Shown here one piece after another: positions 12,467 to 25,600 of a DNA stretch of 64,000 nt. Below the pieces are notes generated by a model that saw nothing but the letters and a program-made list of their open reading frames with translations, had not been told where the DNA came from and ran no database searches. A program made the translations under genes and the position numbers. Position 1 is the first letter of the stretch, and the number at the start of each line of letters is the position of its first letter. Source of the DNA: Pardosa pseudoannulata (taxonomy: Eukaryota > Arthropoda > Arachnida > Araneae > Lycosidae); NCBI GenBank assembly GCA_032207245.1, contig CM063499.1, positions 76,268,978-76,332,977 on the forward strand, given 5' to 3'.

Positions 12467-13639
12467 ACTTAAAAGATTTGCAAGTTAAACTTTAAGCACT
12501 AATTATACATCAATCTAGACAAATATTTATTTCTGTGAATTTCACATAATTAATAATTTGTTTAAAAATACTAATTTAATAAATTATATTGTCTAATAAA
12601 ATGAATAAATAAAATAAACTTACGATACAAAAATGCTATGAATTACTACTATTAACATCATACAAAAAAGATAATCATAAAAATACTCTTCATTCCTAAA
12701 TATGGGGAGGAGGAATAAAAAAATAAAAAAATTACATTTCTACAGACAAAATATCTAAATAATTTTAATACAGATCCATTACACAATTCATTATACTTTT
12801 AAAATTGTTTATAATTTCGCTATATTTTAAGTATAAAATAACACAAATCTTAAAAAAAAAATACCTTACTCATCAAAAACATTGAGAATTATGTATGTAT
12901 ACAATAAATACACAAAGATTAAAAAAAAAGGCGTCATATTCATTATAACCACTAAATATACAATTTTAGATCGATGTTGATATTAACCAATTAAATATTT
13001 CGTATTATTATAAATATTAATATTTTAATGTACAATACCTATCACGTTTGATAAAAGGCTACAATAATATCGTTGATTTCACCATCAAAATATTAAATAT
13101 TTTCCTAATTAATCGAAATCGCACACAATTAAATTCATGTTTTGAATTAGTTTAGCGATCATAACATAATAATATATGAATACGAGTCAGAAGTAAATAC
13201 AAACACATCATAATCGGAAGGACCTACATACAATCAGAAAGCTTCAACCAGACAAGCTATGGCGCATAGATGGAATAAAGAGGAGAAATTACATTAAAAA
13301 AAATAAAATTGAAATATTTATGAAAATCATTTAATCACTTCAATAATCCGAAAAAAAATTGGTAAAGACAATAATCAAAGTTTAAATGATGCATTATAAA
13401 AGGCTGAAAACATAGACCAAAATATCAGCCAGTTTTAAATGGCTACTTCTCCATCCACATCTGTTTACTTACTTTATCTGCCAGTGTACACGTAGGTTGG
13501 TCGATACATTTGTGCCACAACGATTTGAATCAAATATGAAGATTTGTCTTTAGAACAGTACTTCTTTCTCACAAAAATAGGCAAATGCAGTGGTTAGATA
13601 TGCAAATTGTACATGAAATTATATCTTTCATCAAAAAAG
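12467..13639. other. No gene seen
   Basis: AT-rich DNA. A slightly GC-richer part near 13210-13275 could belong to the putative promoter region. Confidence 0.5.
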
Positions 13640-13790
13640 CAGAGTATGAACTTTCCCATCTACTTTAGGAAAGGGTGGGAGAAGTCATCGCGTAACCACT
13701 CGCTACAATCAACTCACTCGACAATCTCACCCTACCTATGATAATAATGGACAAATCCGACGACCCTTTCGGAGTTAAAAAAATTAATAA
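13640..13790. promoter_or_regulatory. Possible divergent promoter between GW182 and ZNF598
   Basis: This patch is clearly less AT-rich than its flanks and has several CpGs (ATCGCG, CACTCG, CTCGACA, TCCGACG, TTTCGGAG). It lies between the minus-strand GW182 exon that needs an upstream 5' exon and the plus-strand ZNF598 start. GGTAGGG-like donors occur on the minus strand here. That it is a transcription start region for one or both genes is inference. Confidence 0.3.
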
Positions 13791-13799
13791 AAAAAAGAA

Positions 13800-14636
13800 G
13801 AGAAGTGTGTTGGGCATTAAAATTTATAATTGTAAATAAATAATTCCTGTATAAAATGATGCACACAACGATATTTAACTAAAAAAGTTGTTTTTGAGAA
13901 AATTATTGAACGATCCGTCTTGGATCTGGGAATAGCCGTAGGGCACATAAGAACCTTAAAATTAAAAATTTTAAATCTTAACCATCAAATCCTGAAATGT
14001 AGAAACATCATAAAATAAGCATCATCCGAAAACTTAAAAAAATAAATAAATAAAACTTTAAGAGTCAAAACATAAATTTGCCTCTTTGAACTTAAGCGAT
14101 AAATTTACTTATCAAAACTGAATTATCAAAGATTTGTATGGAAGAATATTAAACATAAGAAAACAAATCCATTAAACAGCATTAATATTTGGTGGATCAC
14201 AGGCAAACTTTTGGTAGATCATGTATTTACGTATTGAGGTCATTCTTTAAAATCATGGACCCAAATAGTTTTATTGCTTTATTTTTAGCTACAAATAATT
14301 TTAACTAGAAATTCTAGATAGTATTTTTCTAATACTAAATGAAATAGAATCCCAGAATCCGCTCAAAAGTTTTATTAATATAAATAAATAAATAAATAAA
14401 AACTGTAACTGCGAATGCGAAAGAATAGTGGCATAAATGAGGTAAAGTGTGACGTGAGTGGGTGATCATATGGAATTGCTACATACTGTGTAAATTTATT
14501 TTTCTTTCCTCTCCCACGTATTATGCTTTTTTTAAATAGCTGAAAATGTTTTTTAAGTTTTAAATAATTTTTTAAAATTTGAATTGATATATAATCCCAA
14601 CATTTCATTACAAAAGTGATCTAATCTTCCAGCAAA
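13800..14636. other. Probable ZNF598 5' leader region
   Basis: No coding sequence. A TGACGTGAG motif at about 14450 resembles a CRE half-site, and no spliced leader was resolved. Confidence 0.35.
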
Positions 14637-14798
14637 ATGAAAACATCTGATCAAGATGAATGTGTCTTATGCTGTCGTGAAATTAGTATTTATGCAGTTG
14701 GATCCTGTGATCATCCTGTCTGTCATGAATGTTCTGCGAGAATGCGTGTGTTATGTGAAACTAATGAATGCCCAATTTGTAGAAGCAACATGCCTATG
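14637..14798 (+). CDS. ZNF598: ZNF598 exon 1 (RING finger)
   Basis: The exon encodes residues 1-54, with all eight zinc ligands of a C3HC4-type RING. It ends ...CPICRSNMPM at an ATG|GTAAGA donor in phase 0. Reading through gives a false 62-residue ORF that stops in the intron. Confidence 0.92.
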
Positions 14799-17700
14799 GT
14801 AAGAAAGAAAAATAATATGAACTGATATGAACTATGGTCGTATTACATTTTGTAGTTATCTAATTTATTCTGCACTTGTACTTTATGAAAGATGTATATT
14901 GTCTTTTATTTATTTATGTTATTATCTGATAGGTTTCCTAAAAGACAACTTAAATGTTTATAAATATGATTTTATGTTTTATTTAAATAACACATAGAGT
15001 AAACAACACTTTATCTCTTTCCTCTAATTATTTATATAGTACATTCTTGCTATCTCAAAATATTGCCTAATATTAAAATAAGAATTTTGAATGTAAGATT
15101 AAAAGTGGTTGAAACTTATTTATAGAGTGGTTATCTAAGTATGAGTCCTCACACCAGTGAAATTCTGTTAAAAAAATAATGAATTCTATTAAATTTCAAT
15201 AAACCTGATTTAATTTTTTAATGAAATCTGACATTTTCAATTATTCTATGCATCATGCAAATAATATCACAAAACTAATTGAAACTTGTAATGTCATTTT
15301 CCTAATTAATCTTTTATTCCTCCAGTAGCAAAAAAGTAGATGCTCAACCAACCCTAATTAATCTTTTTATTGTACTTGAATTGTTTACACAATATGAATT
15401 GATTTTAGTTAAACACTACATTGTGATAAGTTATAATATAAATACAGTAGAATTGCTCATTTTTTAAAAGTAGATTGTTTCTTTAGAATCTCTAAATTTA
15501 ATATGCTACTTAAGAACACAGAATGAATACTAATCAGGGTTGGAAAAAAATCATGATTTAAAAAATAAAATAAAAAAAATCGGATTTATTTGATTTAAAT
15601 TAGATTATTTTGATTTAAATCGGATTTCTTTGATTTTTTTCTGAATACTAATTTTAATTGTTGTTTTTGTTTTTTTGCAATATACATAGAATAGTTTGTT
15701 ATAAGAAGTAACATCTTATCTGGTATATTGTACACACTGATTACCTAAAATTAAATATTTAAATTTCAATCTAAATATATTCCATTATTTTGTAATTGGA
15801 TAGTGCAAACTATTTATCAATAAATCACAATTATTTCAATATTTTTAAGCACCGAATTATGGATTTGTTTCCATAAAAACACTAGTTTCGATGCTTTATC
15901 CATTCCTAATTGGGCCGAACGATGGCCAACTGGTTAGGGTGCTGGCCTTCGGTACCAGAGTTCGTGGGTTCGAATCCCACAGTGGCAGGGATGTTCGTAG
16001 CTGTTCAGAATCGGTTTTAAGCTGTAGGTCCCGATCTCATTAGCTCTTGTGTTGCAAAAAGTAGACCGTAGCACTCCAAACCAAACCATTCCTAATTGGT
16101 TACGAAAGCTAGAATGAACAATACCAAAAGAAGTAAACTGTCTTTCCATTCCAGCAGATGAAACCACAGCTCTTGTTATTTGGTAAATAAACTGGATTTC
16201 AAGTTCTGTAAAATTCTCTTTACCTCCCATTATATAAAATGAATTCCACTAGTCATAACTAGTCATTGTACCTACCCCTACTCCATACTTTCTGATAACA
16301 ACCCCTAAATTTGTGGAAAGCACATGCTATCTATTGACACTTATTTACTTATTGGTATTGCTGTGCTGACTGATTCCCGATTCTCCTGTCTTTGGAATAT
16401 AGGTTTTAAAAGATATGAAAAAAAAAATGATTTAAATCAATGATTTTTTCAAAAAAAAAAATCAATTGATTTAAATCATGCCAACCCTGATACTAATCAA
16501 CCTGATTTTGATATATATAATTTAATGAATTTTGTACAATGAAGAGTTTATTTGGTCTGTTTGATTTCATGTCATATTGATCTTAATTTTGTTTTTAGGT
16601 GATATGCACTTCAGAGAAAAAGCCATATTCCGAGATTTCTCAAAAGTATTCTCTTCTAGACAAAAAGTTGCAAGTTGTATTTCAAAATATTCATATTCAA
16701 AAAGCATTTTATCTGTTATTGGAGAATAGGTGTAAAGAATGTGATGAAGTGTTTCATACATTTAATAAGCTGAAAGATCATGTTCGAAGAGAGCATAGCC
16801 TCCAGTACTGTGAATTATGTGCTGAAAATTTAAAGGTGCTTATTTTTATTTTTAATATTTAATTATTTTGAGAGGGTGTGTGTTTAATATAATTTTAACT
16901 CAATAAACAGTTCAGAACCGTGGACATGCAATTCTCTCCGCATGGATGCACTAGTGTGATTTGGAATTCAATTTTTTTTATAAAGTTTTAAATGCTACTA
17001 GATAGTACTTGAAGTAAGATATACAGTCAAACCTGTCTATCTAGAATCTTTTGGGAGTAAAAAAAAATTCGAGATAAACAGGTTTCGAGATACACAGGTT
17101 TTATGAAAATAGACTAAGAAAATTTTTTTACACAATACAAAAGATTGAGAATTTGCAGTACTTTCAGTTTTATATACATACCTTACAGAAAGTAATCTAT
17201 TAGGAGTTTTTGATGTAAAACTTTTTTAGACTGGACAGTTTTTTGTAGTTTTAACACAGTGACAAACAATTTGATCAATATTTTCTTGGAATTCGAGAAA
17301 AATTCTTAGTGTTTCAATGGCTTTTTCTGTTTTTTTTCTTTCTGGTTTTTTTTTTTTTTTTTTTTGTAACAACTTTTTCTATATCAATGTTATAATCTTT
17401 GCCATGATGCTCTTCATTCTCAGAAGTTCCACGAACGTTTTCTAAAATTTCAGAATGTGTTAATAATGTTCCACTTGTTACCACTGATTCATCTACTTTT
17501 ATAAAGTCTTTAAATGAAGTTTCAGTATTCAGTTTCTGTCTGATAATCATCCATTCTTTCGGGTTTTCATCAGTTTCCTCGGCCGGTTCATTGCTCTTCG
17601 GTTTCCTTCTATTGCCCCCTCCTCAACCCCCATCCTTTATTATTCCAGAGCAGAGAACCCGTTTTTAGTACAATTCCCATCCAGTCCCTGACCAAATAAC

Positions 17701-17984
17701 CCCCCTAGAAAGAAAACTAGAAGCGTATTTCCGGGAAATGGGAACTTGTGCGGTTGTCAACTCAATAAGGCTCTAAACTGGAATGTTGTGTTTCTTACGA
17801 AAATTCGAGATAGACAGGTTTGGGAAAAAATAATTTGAGATAGGTTCGGAAAATACGTTAAATTTTTATTGAAAATGTAGGGAAATTGGAAAAAGGTTTT
17901 CGAGATAGACAGGTTTGACTGTATATCTGAATAATATTCTACTGAATGTTACCTTCAGTTCTCAATTTCTTTTCTGGTTTTTTT

Positions 17985-18015
<31 letters not shown>

Positions 18016-21000
18016 GATGTATAGAGGAATTTGAATATATAAACAATTACTCATGTTTGATTCTTCCTAAGGGTTGTGATTTGTTGAATGCTGGTGTTTA
18101 TATTTTGATATAATGGGATGGAATGTGTATTATGGTTAGAGGAACTAGAATTATCTTTGCTCAGGGTTGTAATTTTGACCAGGACACTGGATAAAAGTGG
18201 TTTTAACCTTCCAAAAATGGTCAGAATTGTTAAATAGTTTTAAATGGATTTAATTTTTATATATAATATCTTTTGTACTTAGCAGTGACTTTTAATAAGC
18301 AATAAAAATAGTAGTGAACAGGGTTCCCACGGTTGTGAAAAGTCATTGAAAAGTGCTTAAATTTTCCTTTTCTTTCTTTTTAAGGCCTTAAAAGTTTTTG
18401 AATTTTCTTTGAGGTCATTGAATTTAAGGTCTGGTGCTTGATTTTTCTTTTTCAAGTCCCTGCAAAATGTTAATTCATGTGTGCACCGGAAAATTGAGAA
18501 GGATCGTTATTGGCAATTGTGGGCATGTCACGGGACTCATCTTTCATGCACTACAAACTGCACTAGCTACTGTCGCTGGCTTGGAGGGAGGGGGAGACAA
18601 GTTCAGAGTTCAATGTCATCCTGAATTAGAAATTCTCGCTTTTCATTCGATGAAAGAAAGATAAGGGCTTTGAAAGAGATTTTTTAAAGGTGCCTCCCAC
18701 TATGGTCGACTGTAAGCCATTACTACCGTCTGGAGGGGCTTTGGCTTATCGTGGCCGATGGCGGCAGACAATAAAATAGCCTTGGCAGATGATGGCTTCT
18801 GTGTGTCTGGATGCCTGAGTAGAGAGGCAAAGTTTGACTTATTTTCTTTGATTGCTTATTTCTGTTTAGTTAGTGATGTCAAATATATATAAAAATAAAA
18901 AGTTTGGAATGCTTTTAAAAGAACTATATTTTTAAACCAGTTTCGTGTGCTTATAGCCCTTCCTTTTTTTATACCATTTCATAAAGCTTGTTTTTTTTTT
19001 TTTTCTGGGAAAAGAGTGAACATTATATATATAGTTCTATTGTTTTGTGAAGTTATTTTAATTTTTTTCAATTATGAACAGTGTATCAAAGAGGTGCTTG
19101 AAAAAAATATCAGGTTTTGGAAAAGTCATTGAAAAGTACTTGAAACTTTGAGAAGCAAAAGAGTGGGAACCATGTAGTGTTATATTGCATGCAATAAATA
19201 ATTAACTGTTGGTGCTTAAAAAATTCTTAAAAAAAATCTAAGAATTTAACCTAATGGCAAAAAGGAAAATTGATACTAATAACAGTGCTGGAAAGTGTCC
19301 TGATTACACCTTAGAAACTGGAACAGATACCGATTCTTCACTGCGATTACTTTTGTTATATAACCTAAACATAGAAATAATATGTGAAATAAAAACATTA
19401 ATAAATTTTTTAATAAAAATGAAATGAAATATAATTATCAAATTCTGTAATTTTATTATATAGTAAATGCAGTACTATTAATATCCACTGGTTTGCTCAC
19501 AATTTAGCCCGTGATGAAATTGCTTCTGGTCACGACGCATAAAAACTTTTATAAAAAGAAGCACACACAATCGTCGCTCAATTCATAAGGCAAGGTGTTA
19601 ATGTGATACATTCTGAATGTTTTCTTGCAAGTTATATCAATTAGATCTTCAAATTTATTTTTATAATTTTAAGTTAATTTTTAAAAAAATCTTTATTTTT
19701 CTAATAGAGGTTATATTTTGACATATTTCAAATAATCATGTAGTGTTTGTCTCACCTCTTCTAGATATTTCCATTTGAGAGAAAAACCTACAACCGTAAA
19801 GATCTTGCTAGACATAAGAGAGTAGGTGATCCTGATGAAACATCACATAGAGGTCATCCATTATGTGAATTTTGTGAACAGCGTTATGTAGATTCGGATG
19901 AGCTATTTCGACACTTACGTAGAGAACACTATTTTTGTCACTTTTGTGATGCTGATGGCAAGCATCAATATTATGAGTATGTTTATATTTAATTCTGTAT
20001 TTTGCATCTTTTAGAGTGTTTGATAAATCAATTTAGATTAATTTGTAAAATATTTGGCTGCCTTGAAAGTTTAAAAATCTTATTTCTGTATCTGATCTTT
20101 GATATGCATGTTCCTATACTCTTACATATTCCTCACTTTTACTGTACACAATATATATAAATATATATGTATCTCTTATATAAAATCATATTTCTGCTTA
20201 GTTTTGTCTAGTCCAGGGGTGCCCAAAAACCTCTAGTCCAGGGGCCAAAAAACAATTTACTGAACTGAGGTGGGCTGTAAATATAAAAATTAAACAACAA
20301 ATGATTCAAAATATTTTATTATCATGGAATATTTAAAATATGCATTTTTACAGTGCCAACTGCGACTGTACATAAAAGTTGCATTATACATATATCATAA
20401 CTACAACGACAATAAACATTAACTATACTGTATTTATAATCAGCCCCAACATCTTACCTTCCTCCTTAATCATGAGGTTTAAAATATTATTATTATATTT
20501 GTAGTAAAAATATATATTGTAGTTTATTCACAAGCACTACCATATGTATTATTTTAAAATTAATGGTTGGACAGAGCACGTGTACGTAACGCGAGTCAGT
20601 TGGTTGTATAAGCAATGGCCGATTGATAGAATATTCTAGAACACTCAAATTTCAATATAACCTGTTCAACCCTACTCAAAGACCAGGTTTACATTGATTA
20701 CTATCAAGTCTTAACATACATAATATGTGATATTTATTATTGCAAACATTAACTAAAATTCTATGTTTCAACGGTATATAGTCAAAATGACTAAAACTAT
20801 ATAGACGGTTAAAAACTTCAATTGGAGCACAAAAAGATTTTACATGGGCTGCAGGTTGGGCATGCCTGGTCTAGTCAAAATACTAGAAATATAATTTTTT
20901 GTGAATTTATCAATTATGGTCCCAGTGGAAAAAAAATTCTAGATTACTTCATAAGTAATTGCCAAAGAATATGTATTTTATAAGTACTATGTAAATACTT

Positions 21001-22250
21001 AAAGATTATTTTTATTATTTACAATCTTCCTATTTGTACCAGAATCTTTTCCAATATTCTAGCCAATGGCCGAATGGTTAGGTTGCTGGCCTTCGGAGCC
21101 GGAGTTCGTGGGTTCGAATCTCACTATGGCATGGATGTTCATAGCAGTTCAGAATCGGCTTTAAGCAGTAGGTCCCGGTCTCATTAGCCCTCGTTTTGCA
21201 AAAAGTTGACTTTAGCGCTCCAAACTAAACCCAATGTTCTAGCAAGAGCTCTAGATTCTACATGTTTCTTTGAATATTTAACCCATTGTTGTCTTTAAAA
21301 ATTATTTAATTGTTATCATGTTGTGCAACACCAAGCTACAGACAGGATATGGTCTGTAATTGTCTTATATTTTTTTCTATGAGTTTTATCATGGTATGTC
21401 TGACTAAGGACATGTCTTCGATAGTTCTTTTCAAAGCCCAGATCAGAAATATTAATTTCAGACTATGTGCTATCCATGGCATAGCTGAGGTTTGGCTTGG
21501 TTCCAACATGGTATAGCATAGTGTGAATAGTATTATCAAAGATTCTTATGCAGCATAAAGAATAACAAACTATATATACAAACTCACACCCTTACATCCT
21601 TTGTTATTTACTACACATGCAAGTTTTTCATGTAAAGGTTTCTATAATTATTTTAAATCCCAGTAAAATCAATAACATAACATAAATGGGCTATTTCAGT
21701 ATTGCTTCTTCATATATAATTTTGTCTGGAATTAATCTCTGAAGTATTATCTTTACATTATAAGTGATCTCATTTTAAAATTAATTTGTTAAAGCTTAGT
21801 TAATTTTATTGCTTTTAAAATCTCACTATCAGAAAAAAAAACAATATGCATTGACCTCTCTATTAGGAGGTGTTATGGGATAATCTTAAACTATGGGACC
21901 TGTCTTAATTTTAATTTTCACAAGTATATCTATATCAGATTCTTATGATCATATATGTCAATTGTTGTATACTGTTGTAAGATTATTTTAGTGTAAGTTA
22001 TAATTAAACTAATTAATATATGTAGTCTAGCTTTTTTTTTTTTTTTGGGGGGGGGGGGGGAGATTACTTTCAACTAGAGGTGTAAAAAACCCGGAATTTT
22101 GAAGAGGTGATAATAAACTCAGGAATTTTGGGGAATAAACCCAGAATTTTGGGAAGAAATCATTTTAACAATGTTTACATTTATTTTTTCAACAGTGGCT
22201 ATTTAAAAATTAGCATATTATTTCAAACAGATTTTTTTTTTTACTTTTGG

Positions 22251-22295
<45 letters not shown>

Positions 22296-22600
22296 AAAAT
22301 AATAACAATGAGTATTTATATGATTTTATAATAGTAATTATGTAATTAATTACCCTGTTAGTCTTATCAAACACATAGTTTCTTCAATTTTAATTGCTAA
22401 TATAATAATTATATACATTATTTTTGATCATTATTTATTATGTAAATTGCTTTGTGCTAAATTTCCCCCCTCCTTTTATAATACAAAATTAAATATCTTT
22501 AAATTTAAAATGACAGTTTATTATTTTTTGTAATGCATATACCATTTATAGGTGTCATCAAATGACACTGTTGCATTTTGTGTCCAATTCCTACACACAC

Positions 22601-22655
<55 letters not shown>

Positions 22656-25600
22656 AGAGAAAGAGATGTTATCCAAGAAAGATAATGATTTATGGGTTTT
22701 ACGACACTACAGATTATTGCCTAATATTTATGTAATAATAAAAATATTGGATATATCTCAAAGGAAAAATGTACTCATACTTTCATGCTAAACATGATAC
22801 CTTGTCAAATATAGTTAGTTAATCCCAATTATTCAATTTTTTTTTTAGCATATAATAGTTAAATTTTGTGAAAATATCAACTTTTGAGGTGTACAACAAA
22901 GACTGAATAAAAATGGTGGTTCTCATTGTGTCATAGGAACTGGCGACTTCAAAATACTTCAAAATTCCCTTCCTAAAAAACCCGGGTTTAAACTGGGTTT
23001 TTTCTGCTGCTCCCACTCTACTTGCAACTATTTTATTTGGATATTTTCATTGTACACTATCTTGAATAAGTGTACAGTAAATTTACTTTAACTATTTGTA
23101 TGTTTTTTAATTTATCCGTATTTTGTGTTCTACATTCTCATCAGAGTGACATATTGATAGCAAATTCTATATTGTTACCCATTGTTGACTTACTGAACTA
23201 GCAGAGTTGTAACTAATAAAATTACAGATATAATTATCTATTAATCTTTTCATCAAAAGTAACATTTATTTTAATTGGTATTCATTGAGACTGTTTATAT
23301 AAAATATTTTATATTTATATTGACATCATACTAAACTTGTTTTAGGGACTATAACTATCTTAGAGTTCATTTTCGTAAAGAACATTACTTATGTGAGGAA
23401 GGAGATTGTGCGAATGAACAGTTTATTGGTGCATTCAGAACTGAAATTGATCTAAAAGCTCACATAGCTGTACATCATAGCAAAAACAAGTCCAAAGCTG
23501 AAGCTAGACAGGCACGAATGCTCGAAGTAGAATTTACTTATGCTCACCATAATCGTCCAAATGGTAATAACATATTATTTATTTACCCTATATCTTATTA
23601 TATAAGAATAAGTAAATTTGTGTAATAAACATGTTTTTAGGATTAATGGAATCAAACAATATGCAAGAAATTTTTTAAAAGGATGTTATGTATAAGATTG
23701 CTGTAAGTTTTTGAATGAATTATGAATTTTCTCTTTCTTTTAAAATTCTTGTATGATATTTTGGTTGGATAACAGAACTGGGTACCTCTGCCAAATGATA
23801 ATAAAGTTCTGTGTAAGGCAACTCCTATTTTTCCATCTCTCCCCCTCTGTGTCTATATTTTGATTTAAATTACTAAGAAATTTTGTTCTATTTATGCAAC
23901 TCTTTCATTACATATTAAATTCTCCTAATTCTCATTAGTTTTTAAAATTAAGTTGAATGATTTCACCAATGGTGATTTCATAAAAAATTCAAAATGGTTC
24001 CATCTACGTTAAAAACGTCATTTTTTGTCAAAAATCATAATTTTTTTTGCCAAAAATCATAATTTTTTTTATTTCTCTATTGTAAAATTTCAACTTTTAG
24101 GCTTCTAAATCTGTTTTTGTTTTGTCTCTATTGCATTTTAAAGAAAAGTGACAGCTGTCAAAACAAAATGGAAGTAGTAACTTCGGAACCAGAAGTTGTA
24201 AATTTAAAACCTTTTAAAGAGCATTTTTTGAACAAAACTTTTTAAATTTTCATGAAGATTACTTTAAACATTTTTCTAGTATTTTTAATAATTAGCAACT
24301 TGGCAATTAGAAAGTTTTGAAGCAAGAATGTGTGGGGAATTTTAAACATGTATTTTAATTTTTTAATAGTTAAAGTTGCTTTCATAAATTTCAAATGCGT
24401 TTTTCTCAGAACGATATTTTTAATAAAATGTTGAAACTTGAAATGAGATTTCTCAAAAAGTTCTTGAAATATTTTGTTGAAAATTATTTTGAATGCTATT
24501 GATAGTATTTACTAGTGAGTGATCTAAAAGATTTAAATTTGGATAATTTTTAATGATGTTACACTCATAGTTAGATATAAAGGTAATGAAAATTCGTTAA
24601 AAATTCAATGTGTATGATTTTGAAGGACCAAAATTTTTTACCAAATGTAAATTAAGCAAAGAATTTAGGTGATTTTTTAAGTGCAATTCGCTATGATAAT
24701 ATAAAAAATAAATCTAAAAATGTAAAAAAATGAACTAGTTTTTACGTTTAAAGAAAAAAGTTCTCCGAAGGTAGACTGATACCTTAAACTTCTATTTCAT
24801 CTTTTTCATTTCCATCGAGTTCTGTTTCTTGTTGGTTTACAATCTGATACTCCAGTACTTCATTATAGCCAATTTTTATAATAGTTTGGAACTACTGTGT
24901 AGGTAAGCTGTTAAGGGATTAATTGCCTATAAATATGAATGCGTGGTTTATAATTTGTTCCGTTTAATTAGGTAAGTGTACATCTATGCTTTTTGAAGCA
25001 TTCTGTAGTAATTTTTAAGTTTTTGAAATTCAAATTATAACTTTTTCAATTAATTGTAGCAGCCTATATGGGAAGTCAAGGTGGGCAGAGCCTTCTTTGG
25101 GTAAAAATAAATTATAAATAGTATGAATACTAAATAAAATAAAGAATTACTTTTTACTATACTTACCATGAAAATTTGAAATTGATTTGTGCAATTTTTT
25201 TTTTTTTAACTAGACCTCGCACGTTATTAAAAATACTATTTTGAGTTTAAGTAAATTTAAAATTACATAATTTCATTATAAATTTATTAAAGTGTGTTAT
25301 TGGTTTTGTATGTTCTAACAAGCAAATTTAAAAATGATTTGATTTTTAACATTATTAATTTTTTAAGAATTCAAAAACAAAACAAAAATAAGTTTTTAAA
25401 GGTTTTTAATGAATTCTTACTGGTTAAATAAATTATATATACACATGAACAAAATTTATTGTAAAATAAAATTAGTATACATCACACAATTTAAACCTTG
25501 TTTGAGTTTAATTAGCATTATTATTACATTTTCTATTTTAACTATGTATACTGCAGTCGAACTTCGATAACTCGAAGTCCCAGGGGACCCCCAAAAATAT

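Larger units (their letters stand above)
22075..23020. mobile_element. hAT-like element with internal TA runs, 946 bp
   Basis: Left TAGAGGTGTAAAAAACCC, right GGGTTTTTTCTGCTGCTCCC and then ACTCTA. Flanks CTTTCAAC and CTTGCAAC differ at one base. It holds (TA)n at 22253-22290 and 22602-22652. Confidence 0.7.

Noticed and set aside
15914..16085. Possible tRNA genes (A and B boxes) here and at 21064, 43630, 58511
   Set aside because: All are in multi-copy units with a common non-tRNA body and target duplications, so they are SINEs. The tRNA fold is not intact.
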